Assembly (NCBI GenBank): GCA_016700075.1
Contig: CP065000.1
Location: 3,300,001-3,364,000, forward strand
DNA: 64,000 nt
Origin: Acidobacteriota bacterium
GTDB taxonomy: Bacteria; Acidobacteriota; Blastocatellia; Pyrinomonadales; Pyrinomonadaceae
Direction: 5' to 3'
In this document: positions 52,702 through 60,304 of the stretch, one piece after another
How positions within the stretch are numbered: the stretch's first letter is position 1
How the letters are laid out: each line of letters begins with the position of its first letter
Translations under genes and position numbers: made by a program
Notes under the pieces: model-generated
What the model was told of the DNA's origin: nothing
What the model saw: only the letters and a program-made list of their open reading frames with translations
Databases searched by the model: none

Positions 52702-55254
52702 TCAGCGGTAGTCGCCAAGTAAAGTGAAATCCGCCCAGTAGTATGGTTCGTGCATATTACCGGATTTGTTTCTGATCAGGTCTATCGATGCTTTTTGCAG
52801 GGCTACACCTGCGGGGAATCCCTGCCGATAGTACCCGTAAAATGATTTTGTGAAAGTCCCAGTGAATTTGTCGTTCGCCTCCCACTGTGCTGAAATTACG
52901 GTCGTGGCCCCAGCGCCCATCGCTCCCCAGGCAAGGCTAACGAGGCCTTCGCCGTTTAGCACATTGTTCGTGTCGCACGAAGCCAGAAATACGAGACTGC
53001 CTTTCTTGAAGCTAAGACCTAGAAGATCGTTGACCGTAACGCGGCCATCGTGGGATCCGGCCGCTCGGAAGGCAAGGAAGGATTCAAGCGGTTGTTCACC
53101 ATCGACCTGAGCATGCATTGAAAGATGAATAATGTCAGCGTTACCCGAATGCCGTCGAAGATCAGCCGCGGTAGCAGCAAGGTTAGGCGATCCGTAGAGA
53201 CCAGCTACGCTAAACGCTTCGGAATCTGCGAACCGCAGCTTGAGATCGTTGAACGAGGAATTAGAGAATGCTCTAATAGTTCGTCTGTTCGGCTTTGGTT
53301 GGCTCAGGTTCTCGAGCAATAGCGAAACCGAAGGCGAAAAACTGACGAGCTTCTCCTCAATGAGGTAACGTTCCCCATCGGGACTTAAGGCTTGAAATGG
53401 AAGTTTCCAGAGATGTTTGTCCGGGATGATGACGAGATGCTTTGAGGTGAGAGCAAGCGGTTTCAAAAGTTTGTCATAAAGTTCCTTGCCGTCTCTTTTG
53501 AAGAATATTGAGTTCTTTATCTTTTTGTGAGCTTCCTCAACATCCTTCGCTAGTTCGACCTCAGTGACTGAAACTTCAACCGATCTCACTGACATTCCTT
53601 TTTCCCATACAAACGCACTGAGCCGTCCGTCAAGTGCAAAGGAGTATGAAACAATTGCCACATTTTCGAGGTCCGGAATCTGATCTAACTTGGCAAGGTC
53701 AACCTTGGCTAAAGCTAGCCGAGGGAGCGCCATCGTGACCGATTGCTCAAATTCCTCGAGTTTCCCGTAAGCAGAGGTAGTACGTACAAACTCCGCAGAA
53801 AGCTCGCCCGCGCGGCGCCGTAGCTCCGGCGACAATCCCGGCCGGGGTCGGCTGATCGCACCATCTATCCGGTCCCTTAGGATTCTGCCTTTCAGATAGT
53901 CACTTGACTGTAGTGCCAGTTGCGGTTGTTCGGAATGGATTTGAGTGAGGAGGCGATAGGCGGTATGAAAGGTATCAGCCAGGCCTAATGACAGGGCGCC
54001 ATTTTCTGAGGCTCGAATCTCTTCGATCAGACTGATCGCTTTTTCCAAGTACTCAAGACACTCTCGCTTCCGGTTTGTATGGAAGTACGCCGTCGCAAGC
54101 GATAAATATACCTGGGGCAAGTCCTCTCGAAAATTACTCTTGACGATCAAATCGAGCAATTCTTTACTCAGTCCGATGACGGTCTGCCAGTCTCGGGAAT
54201 ACTCCGCGATTATTATCTTCCAGTTTGAAATCAAAAACTTGGAGGTCTTCTCGATCTTCTCAAGCTCCCTGAAGGTCCGGTCGGACGCTTCCTGTCGTCC
54301 TTCAAATGCGTGAACAACAGCTTCACCCACCAGACGTTCCTGCAAGTACCCATCATCGGAGTCCAGATCTGTCAAACGCCGATGGTATTCCTTTGCCTTA
54401 ATAATCTCGTGGCGATAAAGGGCGTCCAAAAGGAGCGACGACAAGAAATCTCGAGCTTGTCGACGACCTTTACTATTTAACGAGGCGCTCAGGCCTTTTT
54501 CATATACAGCTAAGGACCGGTGATTTTGTCCGGTGGCGTTGAGAGCCGAAGCATACTCGAAGAGTGCCTGCCGAAACCTGCTTTTATGAACGGTTCGTTC
54601 GGATGCGTCCACCAAGATGCGGAAGTAGTCCAGGCTTTTTGAGTAGTTCAGTTTCGCTGACCAGGCGAGGGCCAGAAATCTGTAGGTGTCAAGCTTTCCT
54701 TCAGAGACAGGCTGGTTTTCGAAAAGCCTTTCGGCCTTCTCGAGCCACAATATTGCCGAAATATCGTAGCCGGCCTTAAAAAAAGCTCGCCCGACGCCTA
54801 AGTTGTATCCGGCCTGGATTTCGCGGTCGAGTGGCGCTAGCTGTAGGGCCTTGTTGAGTTCCTCGATCGACTGCGGAATTTTCTTTTCGGATCGATACGA
54901 TTCGGCGAGCGTTAGATGCGTTAGCGCGAAAAGACGAGGCGGTGCCGAGCTCTCCCGCAAATATTCGAAGGTTCTATTCGCAGTGGCCTCGACTTCTGCA
55001 TAGCGAGCCAGCGCGATCAGGGCCTTCGCTTTCGTGTCGTAACTTAAAAAGACCCGCTCGAGATCGTCTTTTTTTTCATAGTCGGCAGCATCGACCTGAG
55101 CAGTTTCGATAGCATCCTCCCAACCGCCATCCCAAAGGGCTAGTTGAGCTTTTGTCAATCCAGTCTGACCAAAGGCCGCCGTTATGAAGAATAAGTAGAG
55201 TAACAAGCCGGTCTCCATAAACCGGCCTGTCGTCGGGAAAACCTTGGAATACAT
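52702..55254 (-). CDS. Secreted TPR-CHAT protease
   Basis: An 850-aa exported protein. A signal segment (ETGLLLYLFFITAAFGQ) is followed by some 400 residues of TPR-like helical repeats (for example SYRSEKKIPQSIEELNKALQ) and a C-terminal CHAT domain, a caspase-like cysteine protease fold. The catalytic pair is His714 (IIHLSMHA) and Cys760 (LVFLASCDTN). The C-terminal EPYYWADFTLLGD is the usual CHAT ending. The start at 55254 lies 3 nt after the stop of the small Cys-rich peptide gene. It is the last gene of the five-gene operon. Its substrate is unknown. Confidence 0.88.
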   Translation of the reverse strand: MYSKVFPTTGRFMETGLLLYLFFITAAFGQTGLTKAQLALWDGGWEDAIETAQVDAADYEKKDDLERVFLSYDTKAKALIALARYAEVEATANRTFEYLRESSAPPRLFALTHLTLAESYRSEKKIPQSIEELNKALQLAPLDREIQAGYNLGVGRAFFKAGYDISAILWLEKAERLFENQPVSEGKLDTYRFLALAWSAKLNYSKSLDYFRILVDASERTVHKSRFRQALFEYASALNATGQNHRSLAVYEKGLSASLNSKGRRQARDFLSSLLLDALYRHEIIKAKEYHRRLTDLDSDDGYLQERLVGEAVVHAFEGRQEASDRTFRELEKIEKTSKFLISNWKIIIAEYSRDWQTVIGLSKELLDLIVKSNFREDLPQVYLSLATAYFHTNRKRECLEYLEKAISLIEEIRASENGALSLGLADTFHTAYRLLTQIHSEQPQLALQSSDYLKGRILRDRIDGAISRPRPGLSPELRRRAGELSAEFVRTTSAYGKLEEFEQSVTMALPRLALAKVDLAKLDQIPDLENVAIVSYSFALDGRLSAFVWEKGMSVRSVEVSVTEVELAKDVEEAHKKIKNSIFFKRDGKELYDKLLKPLALTSKHLVIIPDKHLWKLPFQALSPDGERYLIEEKLVSFSPSVSLLLENLSQPKPNRRTIRAFSNSSFNDLKLRFADSEAFSVAGLYGSPNLAATAADLRRHSGNADIIHLSMHAQVDGEQPLESFLAFRAAGSHDGRVTVNDLLGLSFKKGSLVFLASCDTNNVLNGEGLVSLAWGAMGAGATTVISAQWEANDKFTGTFTKSFYGYYRQGFPAGVALQKASIDLIRNKSGNMHEPYYWADFTLLGDYR

Positions 55255-55257
55255 GGC

Positions 55258-55485
55258 TTAGCTCGCAGGTGGACGGCAATCGGGGCCACCGGGTCTGCAG
55301 CCGCCACATGTCCGAACCGGGCAATTGTCGTCATCTGTGCCGCTAAGAAAGAACGAAACGGCCGCGCTAACCGCTAGGTCGAAGATTGAGACATAGCCAC
55401 TTCCGACTGGGCCTCCGGCAAACACATTTCCAACCAGTGTTGCAGATAATATCGTTACAAGAATGACTGATCGTAGTTTTTTCAT
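55258..55485 (-). CDS. Small secreted Cys-rich peptide (75 aa)
   Basis: A 75-aa protein: signal peptide (KKLRSVILVTILSATLVGNVFA, residues 2-23), a hydrophobic Gly/Ala/Ser/Phe segment (GYVSIFDLAVSAAVSFFLSG), an acidic hinge TDDD and a C-terminal tail with four cysteines in the order C-x4-C-x2-C-x6-C among Gly, Pro and Arg. The mature peptide would be about 50 residues. The ATG at 55485 directly follows the S9 peptidase stop (TGAATG) and has aaggagaaa upstream inside that gene. It sits between two exported-peptidase genes, so it may be their substrate, signal or cofactor (inference). No family is recognised. Confidence 0.8.
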   Translation of the reverse strand: MKKLRSVILVTILSATLVGNVFAGGPVGSGYVSIFDLAVSAAVSFFLSGTDDDNCPVRTCGGCRPGGPDCRPPAS

Positions 55486-57408
55486 TCATTTTCTCCTTTG
55501 TTCGATTTGAGTTTTCAGGAATTTATAAACCGAGGCAAATACATAACGTCCACCGAAACCGTGACCGTCCTCGGTGGAACAGATATACCAGACTTCCGTG
55601 TTTTGTTTTTGCAGCTGACTTTTCAGGTCGACTACATCGGCCTCGGGAGTTCGTCCATCCCGTTGCCCTCTCGTTAACAGTAGGGGAATTTTGTTCCACC
55701 GGTCCGCATTGTTTAGGGGCGACAACGCATCTAGTTTGACCATTAAGGCTTCATTTTTTGGATCTCCGTATTCAATCTTCGCAAAATCGTCGACCCAGCT
55801 TTGGGAAAGGTACCCCCTAATGGAAACGATTGGGGATTCGGCGATCACGGCTTTCACCCTCGAGGGTTCATTCAAAGCTGCTGACAGAACGACAAATCCG
55901 CCATAGCTTTCACCTATCAAGTAGATCTGGTCCGGATCGAGATCTTCCTGCTTTTCCACCCAATCGAGGAGCGCCCGTATATCTTTAACCGCATGCTCCC
56001 GCTTTTCGCGATCGTCGGCGTTCATGAACTCGCTGCCGAACCCTGAAGATCCGCGGATATTCGTGTGAATGATCGCGATCCCGAGTTGCGCCGCGAGTAT
56101 GGTGTCGTTGGAGTTGAAGACCGGCCTATCGAGAAGTTGAGGTCCCCCGTGGACTCGAATGAGAACCGGCAGGCGTCGCCCGTTTGTACGAGGTCGGACT
56201 ATGTATCCGGAAATCTCCTTCTTGTCGAACGAATTCCACTTGATGATTTCTGGCGGATGTACCTTACCCTCCAGTGCTTCAGGCAGTCGTTCTTTTGTCC
56301 AGTCGGTCACAGCTCCGGTTTCTAAATTAAATGACTGGATCGAGGCAGGCTTACCGTTGTTCTCGATCGTGTAGACCACTTCCCGGTTACCCAACCATCG
56401 CGTGTTCCATATGACGAATGATCCTTTGATGAACGGCGGGATTTCCTTCCCTACGCGGCCCTTCTTGAACTTGAATATTCTCAGATGGTCAATACCATCG
56501 CGGGTTTCCTGAACCAGCAGGTTGTCAGACCCCGGCGAGACTTTGAAATCATGTATTGAAGCTAAGTCACTAGGAAGCTTTAATGCTTTCGCTCGGCGGC
56601 TCTTAAGTTCGAACGCAACAATGCAAGTTTGCCTCTTACAAAGGTCATTTCCGTCGGAACTGTAAACGACATACCCGCCGGCGAGGCCTCCTTTTGACGA
56701 GTTGCCCTTATCTTCTACCGTGGATAAGCCAGTGGTCGCGAATTCGAACAAATAAAGAGATTGGTTCGAGGACGATTTCCAATGTTTCAGTAGGATTTGC
56801 TTTTCATCCGCGTCGAGGACGTACCATATCCCATTGAGAACGACTTTGAAACACGTCTCAGTTAAAGAGACGGACTGACATAGTTTACTCACCTTCGATT
56901 CGTAATCTATCTTCGTGTAATAAATATATTCGCCTGTCTTACTCCATACAGCTGACTCGATGGACTCGTCTTTGCCGGTCAACGTCGCCGCTTTCTTGGT
57001 AATGCGGTCGTGGAGATCATAAAGGTAAAGTTGAAAATTGTCGGGGTCTTCGTGGTCTGACGTGAATATAAAGGACCGACCGTCAGGACTGACCCGAACC
57101 GAGTTGGGGACTCCTTTCTCGGTAAGCTTTGCAGGTTTCGAGAGCGGCGACTCCAGCAGATTGATATTGTACGTTTCGTCCGTGACCAATAGTCGTCGAT
57201 TCTTCTGATCGACATCCCAGATCAGGTTGCTCCTGATTTCCGATGGCTCATAAAAGAGCTTGCTCACTTCAGAATTCAGGATCGTCGGCACGCCTTCAAC
57301 TCGGTATGATTCAGGCACGGGAAATAGATCTTTGTCCTGCGCCGCCAACGGAGAAACGCATACGAGGCCGAGGAGAATCAAATTTAGCGTTCTGACTGTG
57401 AATTTCAT
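55486..57408 (-). CDS. Secreted prolyl oligopeptidase-like protease (S9)
   Basis: A 640-aa exported serine peptidase. Signal peptide TLNLILLGLVCVSPLAAQ, then a beta-propeller-like region (repeats such as VRVSPDGRSFIFTSDHEDPD) and a C-terminal alpha/beta-hydrolase domain with Ser501 (IGESYGGFVV), Asp584 (TRGQRDGRTPEAD) and His616 (TEDGHGFGG). S9 enzymes cut short peptides after proline or other residues. It lies between the anti-sigma factor gene (40-nt gap) and the small peptide gene (no gap). Confidence 0.92.
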   Translation of the reverse strand: MKFTVRTLNLILLGLVCVSPLAAQDKDLFPVPESYRVEGVPTILNSEVSKLFYEPSEIRSNLIWDVDQKNRRLLVTDETYNINLLESPLSKPAKLTEKGVPNSVRVSPDGRSFIFTSDHEDPDNFQLYLYDLHDRITKKAATLTGKDESIESAVWSKTGEYIYYTKIDYESKVSKLCQSVSLTETCFKVVLNGIWYVLDADEKQILLKHWKSSSNQSLYLFEFATTGLSTVEDKGNSSKGGLAGGYVVYSSDGNDLCKRQTCIVAFELKSRRAKALKLPSDLASIHDFKVSPGSDNLLVQETRDGIDHLRIFKFKKGRVGKEIPPFIKGSFVIWNTRWLGNREVVYTIENNGKPASIQSFNLETGAVTDWTKERLPEALEGKVHPPEIIKWNSFDKKEISGYIVRPRTNGRRLPVLIRVHGGPQLLDRPVFNSNDTILAAQLGIAIIHTNIRGSSGFGSEFMNADDREKREHAVKDIRALLDWVEKQEDLDPDQIYLIGESYGGFVVLSAALNEPSRVKAVIAESPIVSIRGYLSQSWVDDFAKIEYGDPKNEALMVKLDALSPLNNADRWNKIPLLLTRGQRDGRTPEADVVDLKSQLQKQNTEVWYICSTEDGHGFGGRYVFASVYKFLKTQIEQRRK

Positions 57409-57448
57409 TCTTGTCCTTCTCCGTGCAAGCTGAAATAGCTCTCGTTGC

Positions 57449-58408
57449 CTATTGATTTCCGGAGCAACGAGTCACCGATCGTTGTCGTTTGCCCGCCCCC
57501 CTTTTTTGAATCGATCGGATATCCTCGGACGTAAACTTTTGAGAATCCGCCGCTATGACCAGACCATTTTCGAGCGTGACAACCACCTTCCATTTATACG
57601 ATCTCTTTGGATCCAGTTGCTTCTTCAACAGGTATGACGTAGAGTTCTCCGTTTCGAATTCATCGATTAGGATCTCTTCGTCGTCCGAAATATAGAGGTG
57701 ATATTTCACGGCATTCGGAACACGTTGCCACCGCAGTACCAGGTCCGGTTCAACATACTCGAGCGCCATGCCGAGCGTGCTCTCTGTCCCACATTTCGAT
57801 ATCTCACCTCGGGTTCGGGAGACAGCATCACTACGGAGCCTCGCCGGAGCCCCTCGGTTATCGCTGGAACTTTTCGAGGTCTGCTTCACACGACGCCTTG
57901 GCGATCGCCGGTCTGTTAAGACTCGATCTGGCGGCTGATCGTTACGGTTGGTTACATTAGCATGATCAGGAAGTACGACGTTCAGTTCTATAGCTTCAAC
58001 GTGTCTTGGAAGGGAGATGGGACTTTCGCTCTCAAACGATCTCGCGACCTCGCTTTCAACACCCGGTTCGTTCGAAGCGGAAAAAAGGAGCACGAGAGCC
58101 AAGCCCAAGATGACGACCAGAGCACCGCCGCTCCAGGCTAAACCGCTCGGCTTGGTAAAGAACCCTCCAATAGCGTCTATGTACCGCGGAACCGAATATA
58201 CCGACTCGTCGCTGGCCTGTGACTCTTGTAACCCGTCTTCGCCCATGACGGCGGTCCAAAATTTTCCGGGGTCCGGCAACGGCAGGAGTCCGCGGCACTC
58301 CGCACATCGGATCAGATGCCCGCCAATGTTACGCGACTCACTCGCAGCGAGAGATCCAGCGCCGAACGCCGCGATCTGATTCCTTGTTAAGTGTTCCGAT
58401 GGATTCAT
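57449..58408 (-). CDS. ZAS-type anti-sigma factor with exported Fn3-like domain
   Basis: A 319-aa membrane protein. The N-terminus has the zinc anti-sigma motif HxxxCxxC (His31, Cys35, Cys38; GGHLIRCAECRG). One membrane helix follows (about residues 92-111, GGALVVILGLALVLLFS). The part outside the cytoplasm ends in a domain that reads like fibronectin type III (DLVLRWQRVPNAVKYHLYIS, then SYKWKVVVTLENG). It overlaps the sigma factor gene by 4 nt, as sigma/anti-sigma pairs usually do. The outside domain is the likely sensor (inference). Confidence 0.82.
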   Translation of the reverse strand: MNPSEHLTRNQIAAFGAGSLAASESRNIGGHLIRCAECRGLLPLPDPGKFWTAVMGEDGLQESQASDESVYSVPRYIDAIGGFFTKPSGLAWSGGALVVILGLALVLLFSASNEPGVESEVARSFESESPISLPRHVEAIELNVVLPDHANVTNRNDQPPDRVLTDRRSPRRRVKQTSKSSSDNRGAPARLRSDAVSRTRGEISKCGTESTLGMALEYVEPDLVLRWQRVPNAVKYHLYISDDEEILIDEFETENSTSYLLKKQLDPKRSYKWKVVVTLENGLVIAADSQKFTSEDIRSIQKRGAGKRQRSVTRCSGNQ

Positions 58409-59103
58409 TTACGTATCGATCCTTCGAGTTTCACTCGTGCTTCGTACCTCGCCTTCTTGATCGATCCAGCTGTTCCTTCCGTTCTTTCTGCAATTTCTGC
58501 ATCGGTCATTGGCAACCGATCACAAATATCAATCCAATCCTTTTCGCTAAGATCCAAAGTCTCTGTCAACTGTTTTTCTGTAATACCCGTTTGCAGAAAA
58601 TAGATGATCAGTTCTTGTGAGTGGAGCAGCAACGCTCGACGCTGCCGCAACGACAACCCGCAAATTCCTTGCCACACCAGTCGGATCAGGGAAACAACCT
58701 CGATTTCGGTCTGTCCCTCGATCAATGAGGCTTCGATTACGGCAACATCGTCGGGATCAATGTTCGCGATGGGTGTTCTCTCGCGTGACAAAGAGCGGCT
58801 TAATTCGTTGTAGGCTGTTCGGGCAGCGAAAGCTCTCCACTCGTCGTCCGACATACTCTCGCTTTTTTCGTGATGATTTGTGGTCCAGCGCCAGAGCCGG
58901 AGTGCTATTTCCTGCACCAAATCCGACGCGTTTGCTGAATTCATCTGGGACCGGCGTCGTTGCACAATCCGTTGAACAATCGGTATCGCGGCGAGAAATG
59001 GGCTCTTAGCAGGTGGCGCACTTGAGACGCGGGACGTTGAAGCGGGCTGGTTGTCCTCAATCGCTCCTTGGTGCGACAATTCTTCTAAGAGAGAGTCGAT
59101 CAT
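58405..59103 (-). CDS. Sigma-70 family (ECF-like) sigma factor
   Basis: A 232-aa protein. Region 2 is visible at DLVQEIALRLWRWTT and EWRAFAARTAYNELSRSLSR; region 4 ends in the DNA-binding HTH MTDAEIAERTEGTAGSIKKA. Between the region 4.1-like LSLRQRRALLLHS and that HTH lies an insertion of about 35 residues (IIYFLQTGITEKQLTETLDL and on), which ordinary ECF factors lack. The ATG at 59103 has aaagg about 8 nt upstream. It is the first gene of the leftward operon with the anti-sigma factor, S9 peptidase, small peptide and CHAT protease. Confidence 0.8.
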   Translation of the reverse strand: MIDSLLEELSHQGAIEDNQPASTSRVSSAPPAKSPFLAAIPIVQRIVQRRRSQMNSANASDLVQEIALRLWRWTTNHHEKSESMSDDEWRAFAARTAYNELSRSLSRERTPIANIDPDDVAVIEASLIEGQTEIEVVSLIRLVWQGICGLSLRQRRALLLHSQELIIYFLQTGITEKQLTETLDLSEKDWIDICDRLPMTDAEIAERTEGTAGSIKKARYEARVKLEGSIRK

Positions 59104-59866
59104 CCAATACCTTTTTGCAGAATTTCCGCCCTGAGAGGACGGTTTTGCATTCTCTCAGTGAAAAACTTCACCGACAGAAAGTAATCTCGCGTCTTTGAGA
59201 TGGATTTTACATCTGGACGCGTAGTTTTCGGCTATGAGTTTTCGTGAATTTACAGCAGGAAAACGCAGCCGGGATTGTGAGCTTAAACAAATTTTGCATT
59301 AGCGAAAGAAATCTAGTCAAATGTCAGAACAATTTAAGTAACAGAAAGGAATCTGACTTTTCTCGCACATTACGATTTTCTCGATCTATGTCTCATTGGT
59401 GAAACTGGAACAAGCAAGACTCATACCGCAAGGCTCATTCACGAGACCATCCGCTCGTATCACATCCGTTGATTTTACTATGCCGGGCGTTCGCCCTCGA
59501 TTATCGAGTCGGAACTGCCCGGCGATGAGAAGGCGCGTTTACCGGGTGTGGCCAGTTCGAAGGAAGGCAAATTCGAAGATACTGGTTCAGATTTAAACCA
59601 CCTGGTTCATAAATAAACCAGACTGGTGCAAAATTTCGCCAAAGCTGGATAAGTTTTGACTAATCATTCCGTACTTTATCGTCTCGACCACTCATCAGTT
59701 CAATTCGGGTAAAAAGGAAACCGGAACAGGCTGTGTTCTGTAGAACGATGCGATTAGTGTTGCCTCTGACGATAATCGTTTACAGCACCGAGATAATCTG
59801 CTACCATCTTTTCGAATCCAATTCTTTCATGTATTAAATAATCAACTCTAATAAGGAGAAGTCCCC
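59104..59866. other. 763-bp divergent intergenic region
   Basis: This gap lies between the sigma factor gene (left) and the RHS/FG-GAP gene (right). It holds a 14-bp direct repeat acagaaagKaatct at 59174-59187 and 59341-59354 (one mismatch), and a palindrome ctggtt/aaccag (59602-59607/59616-59621) with further ctggtt words nearby, either of which might be a regulator site. No gene with convincing composition was found; a 66-codon open frame at 59396-59596 looks accidental. Confidence 0.6.
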
Positions 59867-60304
59867 ATGTCTCTGTCAGGATCCCACGGTGTCGGAAAGC
59901 GTAAGAAGCTTTTGACGTGGTTTGGTGCGCTCGGGATTGCGGTTCTTGTCACGCTTGGGGTATTCGCATCGAATGGATGGCTGCCCTCGACCGACCCGCT
60001 GACGGGCAGGAAGACCGGCTGGTTTGGGAGAGAACTTCCGAAGAACGCCTCAAGCAGCTGGAACCCATTCGCGGCCCCGTTACCCAACCCCACGCCGCAA
60101 CTTTCAAAAGAGTACATATATGCTTCGGGATCGCGACTGCTTGCGATCGAGGATGCGAACGCGACGGCGGCTCCTCCCGCCGATCTGGCCGTTTGGCGTC
60201 CATCGAACGGAATGTGGATGGTGATGGGGCAACAGGGATCTCAGGCGACCAATATGCAATGGGGGCTTTCGACCGACACTCCTGTACCGGGTGATTATTC
60301 ATGA
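59867..60304 (+). pseudogene. RHS/FG-GAP surface protein, N-terminal part cut by IS110
   Basis: 145 codons of an exported surface protein. It has a membrane-spanning signal (LTWFGALGIAVLVTLGVFA), a Pro/Asn-rich linker, and one FG-GAP-type unit (ADLAVWRPSNGMW, then QWGLSTDTPVPGDY). In intact relatives GDY continues into DGDGKTD; here a TGA occurs at once because the IS110 element is inserted. The same frame resumes at 61951 with SGFRIQMGDL. aaggagaa lies upstream of the ATG at 59867. Confidence 0.8.

Noticed and set aside
59396..59596. A 66-codon open frame upstream of the RHS gene
   Set aside because: Arg/Ser/Pro-rich product, no ribosome site and no recognisable family.
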